64,000 bases of DNA from Aliivibrio_A sp016764915 (GTDB taxonomy: Bacteria > Pseudomonadota > Gammaproteobacteria > Enterobacterales > Vibrionaceae): positions 1,798,001 through 1,862,000 of the forward strand of contig OZ245058.1 in NCBI GenBank assembly GCA_965224595.1, in the 5' to 3' direction. The position numbers and the translations under genes were made by a program. Numbering within the stretch: position 1 is the first letter of the stretch; each line of letters opens with the position of its first letter. The notes under the pieces were generated by a model. It ran no database searches. It had not been told where the DNA came from and saw nothing but the letters and a program-made list of their open reading frames with translations. Positions 1 through 8,259 of this stretch are shown here, in pieces.

Positions 1-306
1 TTACAAAATATCGTTAAAATTAGTAAAAACTATCATCATCGATTTTGCCAAAAATTCGCATTAATAAACGTGTATAGCTTGATTTTAACAACAACCTGCA
101 CTAGAGCTTACTATTAACATTGTTAATCGCATTTGTGATACTTTGCGCGATTGTTAAAATTTATCACTATCAAGCCTTGACTGAGACTGCAATTTTACTA
201 GAGTGTATAAGTCAAACGCATTTTTCACATCAATAGGTTAGGAAAGCTAGCGCTGTGAAATGATATGTATAGATACAAATATTTAATATGCAGAGGGATG
301 TATAGC
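1..306. other. intergenic region upstream of cspD
   Basis: AT-rich stretch with no coding sequence that I can support on either strand. It should hold the cspD promoter. In related bacteria clpS-clpA is transcribed away from cspD, so the left part may be the clpS leader, but clpS itself is not in the window. A purine-rich AGAGGGA sits about 9 bases before the cspD ATG. Confidence 0.5.
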
Positions 307-528
307 ATGGCAACTGGTACAGTAAAATGGTTCAATAACGCAAAAGGTTTCGGGTTTATTTGTCCAGAAGGTGAAGACGGCGATATTTTTGCTCACTATT
401 CAACCATACAGATGGAAGGCTACCGTACTTTAAAAGCAGGACAACCTGTAACGTATGAAATTCACGAAGGACCTAAAGGGTCTCATGCCAGCGAAATCAA
501 ACCTTTGGAAGTCGATGCTGCAAAATAG
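307..528 (+). CDS. cspD: cold-shock-like protein CspD
   Basis: A 73-residue single cold-shock (OB-fold) domain protein. The nucleic-acid-binding RNP1-like segment KGFGFI (about residues 13-18) and RNP2-like DIFAHYS (about 26-32) are both visible, and the C-terminal tail after the OB fold is as in E. coli CspD (74 aa). CspD binds single-stranded nucleic acid and inhibits replication in slow or stationary growth. The open frame extends 14 codons upstream, but the ATG at 307 has a good AGAGGGA ribosome site and gives the family length. It is followed by a bidirectional terminator shared with convergent icd. Confidence 0.93.
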   Translation: MATGTVKWFNNAKGFGFICPEGEDGDIFAHYSTIQMEGYRTLKAGQPVTYEIHEGPKGSHASEIKPLEVDAAK

Positions 529-552
529 AGTGTTTCTTATATTCAGCATACA

Positions 553-584
553 AAAAAAGAGAGCAATAATTGCTCTCTTTTTTA
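553..584. terminator. bidirectional terminator between cspD and icd
   Basis: Inverted repeat GAGAGCAA...TTGCTCTC flanked by A and T runs on both sides, so it can terminate transcription from either strand. It lies between the convergent cspD and icd genes. Confidence 0.85.
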
Positions 585-608
585 ATATTCAAAATTTAGC
601 TGAAACAG

Positions 609-2837
609 TTAAATATTTGAAATAATGCTATTTAAGGTTGCACTTGGTCGCATCGCGTTTGACGCAAGCTTAACATCTGGGAAGTAGTAACCTCCAATAT
701 TGCCTGACTTACCTTGAGCTGCATTTAACTCTTCAATAATTGTCTGCTCATTATCTGCTAACGACTGAGCAATTGGCGTAAATTGCTGCTTCAACTGCTC
801 ATCTGAGCTTTGTGTAGCAAGTTCTTGTGCCCAATACAGTGCAATGTAGAAATGGCTACCACGGTTATCAAGCTGACCAACCTTACGAAGTGGCGACTTA
901 TTATTCTCAAGCAGCGTTCCTGTTGCTTTATCAAGCGTTTCAGCAAGAACTTGCGCTTTACTGTTCGCCGTCAAACCGCTCAGATGCTCTAAAGATGCAG
1001 CAAGTGCTAAAAATTCACCTAATGAATCCCAACGTAAATGGCTCTCTTTTTCAAACTGTTGAACGTGCTTAGGTGCAGAACCACCAGCACCTGTTTCAAA
1101 CAGACCGCCACCGTTCATTAGTGGAACAATAGAGAGCATTTTTGCACTGGTTCCCAACTCTAAAATAGGGAAAAGATCGGTTAAATAATCACGTAATACA
1201 TTACCCGTTACCGATATTGTATCTTCACCTTTAATAATACGATCTAATGAGAAACTTGTTGCTTGTACAGGTGATAGAATTTGAATATCTAAACCCGTAG
1301 TATCGTGATTAGGCAGATAAGCATTCACTTTCTTAACCAACTCATTATCATGACTGCGGTTCGTGTCTAACCAGAAGATGGCAGGAACTAGAGTCGCACG
1401 AGCACGATTTACTGCAAGTTTCACCCAATCTTGAATCGGTGCATCTTTAACCTGACACATGCGCCAGATATCACCGCTTTCAACGCTATGCTCAATGAGT
1501 ACATCACCAGATGTACTGACAATACGAACTGAACCGTTTGCTTCAATTTCAAACGTCTTATCGTGTGAGCCGTACTCTTCAGCCTTTTGAGCCATTAAAC
1601 CGACGTTTGGTACACTGCCCATTGTGGTTGGATCAAAAGCACCATTTACTTTACAGAAATCGATAACGGTTTGGTAGACACCTGCGTAGCTACGATCAGG
1701 GATCATGGCTTTAGTATCTTTCAATTTCCCATCAGGGCCCCACATTTTCCCAGATGAACGCAGCGCCGCTGGCATTGATGCATCCACAATAATGTCACTT
1801 GGTACGTGAAGATTAGTAATGCCTTTATCAGAGTCAACCATCGCTAATTCAGGTTGTGTCAGATAAACCGCCGCAAGGTCAGCTTCAATTTCTGATTTTT
1901 TGTCAGCTGGCAAGTTCTGAATTTTCGCATAAACATCACCAATACCATTATTGGCATCAACACCTAGTTCAGCAAATGTAGCTGCGTGTTTTGTAAAAAC
2001 ATCTTTGTAAAAGACTTTTACTGCGTGACCGAAGATAATTGGATCAGAAACCTTCATCATCGTCGCTTTTAAATGAAGGGATAACAGCACATCCTCAGAT
2101 TTTGCTTTTACCGTTTCTTTGGCAAAAAAATCAACTAAAGCTGATTTGCTCAATACTGAAGCATCAATAATTTCTTTATCTAAAAGAGCAAGCTTCTCTT
2201 TAAGGATTTTTACAGAGCCATCAGCGGCAACAAACTCGATATTGACATCGGTTGCTTTATTAATGGTTACTGATTTTTCACTTTCATAAAAATCGCCACC
2301 TTCCATACTTGCAACGTGCGATTTTGAATCTGCAGACCAATCACCCATAGAGTGAGGGTTACTGCGTACATATTGTTTTACTGCCGCTGGTGCACGACGG
2401 TCTGAATTACCCTCACGCAACACTGGATTTACCGCGCTACCTTTGATCTTATCGTAAGTCGCTTTTACCGCTTTTTCTTCATCTGTTTTAGCATTCGCAG
2501 GGTAACTTGGTAAGTTGTACCCTTTTGACTGTAGCTCTTTAATTACCGCTTCCATTTGAGGCAACGATGCACTCACGTTTGGCAATTTAATAATGTTTGC
2601 TTCAGGTTGAATTGCGAGTTTACCGAGTTCAGCTAGATCATCACTAATACGCTGATCTTCTGATAAATAGCTTGGGAAATTAGCAATGATTCGACCCGCA
2701 AGTGAGATATCTCGAGTTTCAACATTGATAGCAGAAGAGGCAGTATACGCTTGGATAATTGGAAGCAATGAGTGAGTTGCTAAAGCAGGTGCTTCATCCG
2801 TAATCGTATAAATAATTTTTGATGGTTCAGTCGACAT
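609..2837 (-). CDS. icd: monomeric NADP-dependent isocitrate dehydrogenase
   Basis: A 742-residue protein of the monomeric IDH family (about 740 aa), which converts isocitrate to 2-oxoglutarate and CO2 with NADP+ in the TCA cycle. The substrate-binding segment GNSDRRAP (about residues 143-150) is present, and the N terminus MSTEPSKIIYTITDEAP is typical of the family. This form is unrelated in size to the dimeric 416-aa E. coli Icd and occurs in Vibrio, Colwellia and related marine bacteria. It is a single-gene unit, convergent with cspD and divergent from rluE. Confidence 0.95.
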   Translation of the reverse strand: MSTEPSKIIYTITDEAPALATHSLLPIIQAYTASSAINVETRDISLAGRIIANFPSYLSEDQRISDDLAELGKLAIQPEANIIKLPNVSASLPQMEAVIKELQSKGYNLPSYPANAKTDEEKAVKATYDKIKGSAVNPVLREGNSDRRAPAAVKQYVRSNPHSMGDWSADSKSHVASMEGGDFYESEKSVTINKATDVNIEFVAADGSVKILKEKLALLDKEIIDASVLSKSALVDFFAKETVKAKSEDVLLSLHLKATMMKVSDPIIFGHAVKVFYKDVFTKHAATFAELGVDANNGIGDVYAKIQNLPADKKSEIEADLAAVYLTQPELAMVDSDKGITNLHVPSDIIVDASMPAALRSSGKMWGPDGKLKDTKAMIPDRSYAGVYQTVIDFCKVNGAFDPTTMGSVPNVGLMAQKAEEYGSHDKTFEIEANGSVRIVSTSGDVLIEHSVESGDIWRMCQVKDAPIQDWVKLAVNRARATLVPAIFWLDTNRSHDNELVKKVNAYLPNHDTTGLDIQILSPVQATSFSLDRIIKGEDTISVTGNVLRDYLTDLFPILELGTSAKMLSIVPLMNGGGLFETGAGGSAPKHVQQFEKESHLRWDSLGEFLALAASLEHLSGLTANSKAQVLAETLDKATGTLLENNKSPLRKVGQLDNRGSHFYIALYWAQELATQSSDEQLKQQFTPIAQSLADNEQTIIEELNAAQGKSGNIGGYYFPDVKLASNAMRPSATLNSIISNI

Positions 2838-3044
2838 GAAATTTCCCTATTTAAAATAAACAATACCTACAACAAAAACGTATAATATATTCAAAACATT
2901 TCGATTTACTTAAATTTTATCTACGAAACATTTGAGTATAACCATTTGATACAATGTTTCTGTTTAAGTGACTACAATACCTAATTTTGCCACCATTTTA
3001 AACAGCGACCCTCAAACAGTTCCCATTTTTGCAAGGCAGTTAAC

Positions 3045-3668
3045 ATGACATTCAAGCGCACTTCTAACTGGAAAAATAGAAAAGTTCAAAAAGAGCAAAA
3101 AAGCCAAAAAGTTCGCCCTGCGCCTAAAGATCGCAAAGTAATTATTTTTAATAAACCTTTTGATACTCTTAGCCAGTTTACCGACGACCAACATCGTCAA
3201 ACTCTTGCCGATTTTATTGATGTCAACGACGTTTATCCTGCAGGGCGATTAGATCGAGACAGTGAAGGCCTCTTAATCCTCACTAATGATGGTGTTCTGC
3301 AAGCTAGGCTCACGCAACCATCCTCAAAATCGCCTAAAACATATTGGGTGCAGGTTGAAGGAGTCCCTTCTCAGGAAGATCTCAACAAATTGTGTGTCGG
3401 CGTTGAGCTAAAAGATGGGATGACTCTGCCTGCTGATGTGAACATAATTGAGCAGCCCGATGTCTGGGATCGGGTTCCTCCGGTACGTTTTAGAGCAGCC
3501 ATTCCCACAACTTGGTTATCAATCACGATTATTGAGGGACGAAATCGCCAAGTTCGTCGAATGACAGCCCATATCGGTTTTCCGACTTTACGACTCATAC
3601 GCTATAAAATGGGGGATTGGAGTATCGAGGATGTGGAACATGGCAAATGGAAGTTGGTAACGGTGTGA
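3045..3668 (+). CDS. rluE: 23S rRNA pseudouridine synthase RluE
   Basis: A 207-residue member of the RsuA/RluB/E/F pseudouridine synthase family. RluE converts U2457 of 23S rRNA to pseudouridine. The catalytic motif GRLDRDSEGLL places the nucleophilic Asp at about residue 70, and the C-terminal RNRQVRRM segment is also conserved. The N-terminal 30 residues are Lys/Arg-rich and there is no S4 domain, as in E. coli RluE. It stands just upstream of mnmA and is divergent from icd. Confidence 0.9.
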   Translation: MTFKRTSNWKNRKVQKEQKSQKVRPAPKDRKVIIFNKPFDTLSQFTDDQHRQTLADFIDVNDVYPAGRLDRDSEGLLILTNDGVLQARLTQPSSKSPKTYWVQVEGVPSQEDLNKLCVGVELKDGMTLPADVNIIEQPDVWDRVPPVRFRAAIPTTWLSITIIEGRNRQVRRMTAHIGFPTLRLIRYKMGDWSIEDVEHGKWKLVTV

Positions 3669-3755
3669 TTTTAATCTCGGATCTGTCCCCTGCAAATGGT
3701 TTCTGATAGAATCAGCGCCCAGAACTCGTGTAGAGATTAAAGTGGTGCATTTATA

Positions 3756-4868
3756 ATGTCAGACAACAGCCAGAAAAAAGTGATCGTCGGAATGTCCGGT
3801 GGGGTCGATTCTTCAGTATCCGCTTACCTTCTTCAACAGCAGGGCTACCAAGTGGAAGGCCTGTTTATGAAGAATTGGGAAGAAGACGATAATGAAGAGT
3901 ACTGCACTGCCGCCGAAGATCTTGCAGATGCGCAAGCTGTGTGTGACAAATTAGGTATCACTTTGCATACCATCAATTTTGCCTCTGAGTATTGGGATAA
4001 TGTTTTTGAGTATTTTCTTGCTGAATATAAAGCTGGGCGCACACCAAACCCCGATATTCTTTGCAACAAAGAGATAAAATTCAAAGCATTCCTTGAATTT
4101 GCAGACGAAGTTTTAGACGCAGATTATATTGCTATGGGTCACTATGTTGATCGCACTTTCCCTACCTCTGAAAACGAGTTGCCACAAATGTTACGTGGTA
4201 AAGACAGCAATAAAGATCAAAGTTACTTTCTCTATACATTAAGCCATGAGCAGATTGCTCGCAGCCTATTCCCTGTAGGTAAAATCGAAAAGCCTGAAGT
4301 TAGACGTATTGCTGAAGAGCTAGGTCTGATAACAGCGAAGAAAAAAGACTCTACTGGTATTTGTTTTATCGGTGAGCGTAAATTCACAGAGTTTCTATCT
4401 AAATACCTCCCCGCTCAGCCAGGCGATATTGAAACGCCTGAAGGACAAGTTATCGGTCAACATCAAGGTTTGATGTACCATACCTTAGGACAGCGTAAGG
4501 GATTACATATCGGCGGCCAAAAAGGTGGCGGTGGTAACGAAGACCCATGGTTTGTTGCAGAAAAAGATTTGCAACGAAATGTGTTAATTGCCGTCCAGGG
4601 TAAAGACCACCCATTACTAAAATCAAACGGATTGCTTGCCTCTCAACTGCATTGGGTCGATAGAAAAGCGGTAACAGAACCACTGACCTGTACAGTGAAA
4701 ACTCGCTATCGTCAGGACGATCTTCCGTGTACCATTATCCCAATCGATGATGATAATATTAAAGTTATTTTTGATGAGCCTCAAATTGCCGTAACCCCAG
4801 GGCAATCAGCGGTTTTCTATAAAGAGAATATCTGCCTTGGTGGCGGTATTATTGAAGAACGAATTTAA
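3756..4868 (+). CDS. mnmA: tRNA-specific 2-thiouridylase MnmA
   Basis: A 370-residue enzyme (E. coli 368) that installs sulfur at C2 of wobble U34 in tRNA-Lys, Glu and Gln, using sulfur relayed from the Tus proteins. The N-terminal ATP-pyrophosphatase PP-loop SGGVDSS is at residues 14-20. The two catalytic cysteines are visible as C103 (ILCNKEIKF) and C203 (STGICFIGERKF). The C terminus is the family beta-barrel. It is followed 11 bases later by hflD and then purB, an arrangement conserved with E. coli. Confidence 0.96.
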   Translation: MSDNSQKKVIVGMSGGVDSSVSAYLLQQQGYQVEGLFMKNWEEDDNEEYCTAAEDLADAQAVCDKLGITLHTINFASEYWDNVFEYFLAEYKAGRTPNPDILCNKEIKFKAFLEFADEVLDADYIAMGHYVDRTFPTSENELPQMLRGKDSNKDQSYFLYTLSHEQIARSLFPVGKIEKPEVRRIAEELGLITAKKKDSTGICFIGERKFTEFLSKYLPAQPGDIETPEGQVIGQHQGLMYHTLGQRKGLHIGGQKGGGGNEDPWFVAEKDLQRNVLIAVQGKDHPLLKSNGLLASQLHWVDRKAVTEPLTCTVKTRYRQDDLPCTIIPIDDDNIKVIFDEPQIAVTPGQSAVFYKENICLGGGIIEERI

Positions 4869-4879
4869 GGAGTATTGTT

Positions 4880-5497
4880 TTGGCCAATAGCATTTATGAC
4901 CGCACATTAGCTTTTGCTGGATTATGTCAAGCAGTCACTTTGGTTCAAAAGATCGCGACGGAAGGCAGCTGTGACCAACAAGCTTTTGACACCTCAATTA
5001 ATGCCATTATTGAAACTAATCCAAGCAATACGTTAGGTGTATTCGGCTCTGAAGAGCAGTTACAAATTGGACTAGAGTGTCTAGTTCGTGATTTTGAAAA
5101 CACCCCTTCTGGAAGTGAGCTGACTCGTTATTTGATCAGCATTATGTCACTTGAGTATAAACTCTCTGCTAAAAACGAGAATTTATCCACTTTGGGTCAA
5201 CGCATCGAAACCATTCAACGTCAACTCGACCATTTTAATATTAACGATGAGCAGATGCTCAGTAACATCGCCAGTATCTACCTTGAGGTAGTTAGTCCAA
5301 TGGGGCCGAGAATTCAGGTCACTGGTACCCCTTCAATTTTGCAACAAACCTTATGCCAACATAAAGTACGTGCGCTGCTGCTTTCAGGCATTCGCTGCTC
5401 GGTTCTATGGCGTCAGGTTGGTGGTAAAAAACGACACTTGATTTTCGGCCGCAAGAAAATGGTCGAACAAGCAAAAATCATTCTAGCTCGAAACTAA
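4880..5497 (+). CDS. hflD: high-frequency lysogenization protein HflD
   Basis: A 205-residue, mostly helical protein matching HflD (E. coli 213 aa), a peripheral membrane protein named for its effect on lambda CII. Its housekeeping role is unclear. The predicted start is TTG at 4880, preceded by AAGGAG about 9 bases upstream, and no better in-frame start follows. It sits between mnmA and purB, the same neighbours as in E. coli, and is probably co-transcribed with both. Confidence 0.9.
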   Translation: MANSIYDRTLAFAGLCQAVTLVQKIATEGSCDQQAFDTSINAIIETNPSNTLGVFGSEEQLQIGLECLVRDFENTPSGSELTRYLISIMSLEYKLSAKNENLSTLGQRIETIQRQLDHFNINDEQMLSNIASIYLEVVSPMGPRIQVTGTPSILQQTLCQHKVRALLLSGIRCSVLWRQVGGKKRHLIFGRKKMVEQAKIILARN

Positions 5498-5519
5498 AAC
5501 TCAAATCAGGAGAGACATA

Positions 5520-6887
5520 ATGGAACTGTCAGCATTGACTGCTGTTTCGCCGATAGACGGCCGCTACGGAAGTAAAACGATTGCGTTACGCAGCATTTTC
5601 AGTGAGTACGGTCTCCTTAAGTACCGTACCATTGTTGAGGTGCGTTGGTTACAGAAGCTTGCAGCGACGTCATCTATTGCAGAAGTACCTGCATTTAGTG
5701 TTGAAGCTAATCAATTCCTTGATAAGATTGCGTCTGAGTTCAGTGAAGACGATGCCCTGCGTATCAAAGAGATTGAGCGAACGACTAATCATGATGTAAA
5801 AGCGGTTGAGTACTTCCTGAAAGAAAAAGTGGCAGATGTCAAAGAGCTGCATGCAGTTAATGAATTTATTCATTTCGCTTGTACTTCAGAAGATATCAAT
5901 AACCTATCTCATGCGCTGATGCTTAAAGAAGCTCGTGCAACCGTTATGCTGCCAGAGATTCGCAATGTTATTGATGCTATCAAGAATCTTGCTCAAGAGT
6001 ATCGTACCATTCCATTATTATCACGTACTCATGGCCAGCCAGCTTCCCCATCTACATTGGGTAAAGAGATGGCCAATGTTGCGTATCGTATGGAACGTCA
6101 ATACAAGCAGATCGAGAATGTTGAAATTTTAGGTAAAATCAACGGCGCAGTTGGTAACTATAATGCACACCTTTCTGCTTATCCTGATATTGATTGGCAT
6201 CAGTACAGTGAAGAGTTTGTTACCTCTTTAGGTATTGACTGGAACCCATACACGACTCAAATTGAACCACACGATTACATTGCAGAGATGTTTGATGCAC
6301 TTGCCCGTTTCAACACTATTCTTATTGATTTTGATCGTGATGTTTGGGGCTACATTGCTCTAGGTCACTTCAAACAAAGAACCATTGCGGGCGAAATTGG
6401 TTCTTCAACCATGCCACACAAAGTTAACCCTATCGATTTTGAAAACTCAGAAGGTAACTTAGGTCTTGCAAATGCGATGTTTGGGCATTTAGCGACTAAA
6501 TTGCCTATCTCTCGCTGGCAGCGTGACCTTACTGATTCAACGGTTCTTCGTAACCTTGGTGTGGGTTGTGGTTATTCCATTATTGCCTACACATCGACGC
6601 TGAAAGGTATCAGTAAGCTTCAAGTTAATCAGGCAGCATTAGAAGCTGAGCTCGATAAAAACTGGGAAGTCCTTGCAGAGCCAGTTCAAACTATTATGCG
6701 TCGTTACGGTATTGAAAAGCCTTACGAAAAGCTGAAAGAGCTTACTCGTGGTAAGCGTATTGATGGCGAAGGCATGCGTCTGTTTATTGATAGTTTAGAA
6801 GTGCCTGAGCATGAAAAAGAGCGCATGAAGCAGATGACACCTGCAAATTACATTGGTGAAGCGGTTAAATTGACGGATGAACTTTAA
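5520..6887 (+). CDS. purB: adenylosuccinate lyase
   Basis: A 455-residue lyase of the fumarase/aspartase superfamily. It catalyses two fumarate-releasing steps of purine synthesis, SAICAR to AICAR and adenylosuccinate to AMP. The superfamily signature GSSTMPHKVNP is seen at about residues 296-306, with the conserved TSEDINN segment near residue 122. Length matches the E. coli enzyme (456). It starts 22 bases after hflD behind AGGAG and is followed by a strong terminator. Confidence 0.96.
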   Translation: MELSALTAVSPIDGRYGSKTIALRSIFSEYGLLKYRTIVEVRWLQKLAATSSIAEVPAFSVEANQFLDKIASEFSEDDALRIKEIERTTNHDVKAVEYFLKEKVADVKELHAVNEFIHFACTSEDINNLSHALMLKEARATVMLPEIRNVIDAIKNLAQEYRTIPLLSRTHGQPASPSTLGKEMANVAYRMERQYKQIENVEILGKINGAVGNYNAHLSAYPDIDWHQYSEEFVTSLGIDWNPYTTQIEPHDYIAEMFDALARFNTILIDFDRDVWGYIALGHFKQRTIAGEIGSSTMPHKVNPIDFENSEGNLGLANAMFGHLATKLPISRWQRDLTDSTVLRNLGVGCGYSIIAYTSTLKGISKLQVNQAALEAELDKNWEVLAEPVQTIMRRYGIEKPYEKLKELTRGKRIDGEGMRLFIDSLEVPEHEKERMKQMTPANYIGEAVKLTDEL

Positions 6888-6926
6888 TCTTGTTGTAACT
6901 AAGATCTAGTCAAACCGAAACATATC

Positions 6927-6958
6927 GCAGGCGTTTACTTAGTAGGCGCCTGCTTTTT
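6927..6958 (+). terminator. rho-independent terminator after purB
   Basis: Perfect 7-bp stem GCAGGCG/CGCCTGC followed by a five-T run, 40 bases after the purB stop. It closes the mnmA-hflD-purB run. Confidence 0.85.
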
Positions 6959-7059
6959 ATTACTCTTTTATCACCATTTCCACATGGATATTTCGGCAAA
7001 TTGATATTAGTATAGCGCCGTCCTAATCCCTGTTTACCTTTCGACTAACGAGAAACCTC

Positions 7060-8205
7060 ATGTATCAATTATCCTTTTCACTTGAAGAGTTCCTAGCTGA
7101 GTTTTGGCAAAAAAAACCAACCATCATCAAAGGTGGATTCAAAAATTTCCAAGATCCTATCAGCGCCGATGAGCTAGCGGGTTTATCAATGGAAGAGGAG
7201 ATAGATTCACGCTTTGTCTCAAATGCAAACGACCAATGGGACGCAAAACACGGTCCTTTTGATGAAACTCTGTTTAATTCATTAACAGATAAAAATTGGA
7301 CATTGATTGTTCAAGCAGCCAACCATTGGCATCCAGCCTCAGCACAACTGATTACGCCATTTCGACAACTTTCAAACTGGTTGTTGGATGATTTGATGAT
7401 CAGCTACGCGGTCGAAGGTGGTGGCGTTGGCCCACATATCGATCAGTACGATGTATTCATCACACAAGGTGAGGGTAGCCGCCGTTGGCGCGTAGGAGCT
7501 AAAGATGAAGGGCAATATGTTGAAACTTCCCGTCACTCTGCCCTACGTCAAATTGAAGGCTTCGATCCTATCATCGATCAGACCTTAGAAACGGGTGATA
7601 TCTTATATATCCCGCCAGGCTTTCCTCATGATGGTTATGCATTAGAACCATCAATCAGTTATTCAGTAGGATTTCGATCTCCCACTGAGCAAGAGCTGCT
7701 CAGTAACTTTGCTGATTATGTCATCTCTAATGATATTGGTGAGAACCACATGCACCAGCCTAGCCGACAGATGCAGGCAGAGAGTGGAACCATCTTAACC
7801 AATGACCTACAACAACTGACTGAGATGTTAACCAGTTCATTGCAGAACCCAACCGTGATTAAAGATTATATGGGCTGCTTATTAAGTCAATCAAGACACA
7901 TCATGGACATTGCACTGCCTGAAGAAGATTGGGAAGCCAGTGAAGTGCACAACCTGCTTATGTCTGGTGATAAACTGGTTAGAATTGGCGGTTTAAGAGC
8001 ACTTTATAATCAAGGTGAAGAGAGTACCGTTTACATCAATGGAGAAGTATTTACCGTCGCGGAAGACGAAACCGACGTGGTGTTTGCTTTGTGTAATGAC
8101 GAGATTCTATCCAAAGAAAATTTAGGCGAGCAAGTCAAGAATCCCGCTGCTATTGCCCTAATTACTCAGCTCGTTAACAAAGGTTACTGGTACAGCGCAG
8201 AATAA
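7060..8205 (+). CDS. roxA: 50S ribosomal protein uL16 3-hydroxylase (RoxA/YcfD)
   Basis: A 381-residue JmjC-type Fe(II)/2-oxoglutarate oxygenase (E. coli YcfD/RoxA 373 aa), which hydroxylates an arginine of ribosomal protein L16. The iron ligands are visible as H126 and D128 (PHIDQYDVF) and H190 (PPGFPHDG). A helical dimerisation region and a winged-helix-like C terminus follow. The ATG at 7060 sits after ACGAG. It has its own leader after the purB terminator and ends at a hairpin shared with the convergent chemoreceptor gene. Confidence 0.92.
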   Translation: MYQLSFSLEEFLAEFWQKKPTIIKGGFKNFQDPISADELAGLSMEEEIDSRFVSNANDQWDAKHGPFDETLFNSLTDKNWTLIVQAANHWHPASAQLITPFRQLSNWLLDDLMISYAVEGGGVGPHIDQYDVFITQGEGSRRWRVGAKDEGQYVETSRHSALRQIEGFDPIIDQTLETGDILYIPPGFPHDGYALEPSISYSVGFRSPTEQELLSNFADYVISNDIGENHMHQPSRQMQAESGTILTNDLQQLTEMLTSSLQNPTVIKDYMGCLLSQSRHIMDIALPEEDWEASEVHNLLMSGDKLVRIGGLRALYNQGEESTVYINGEVFTVAEDETDVVFALCNDEILSKENLGEQVKNPAAIALITQLVNKGYWYSAE

Positions 8206-8235
8206 TAAAAAACGGCGAGTATAACAACTCGCCGC
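8205..8235. terminator. terminator between roxA and the chemoreceptor gene
   Basis: An 8-bp stem CGGCGAGT/ACTCGCCG. On the minus strand it is followed by a strong T run, so it mainly terminates the chemoreceptor transcript. On the plus strand the T run is weak. Confidence 0.75.
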
Positions 8236-8259
8236 TTTGATATGGTTTACATCTAACTC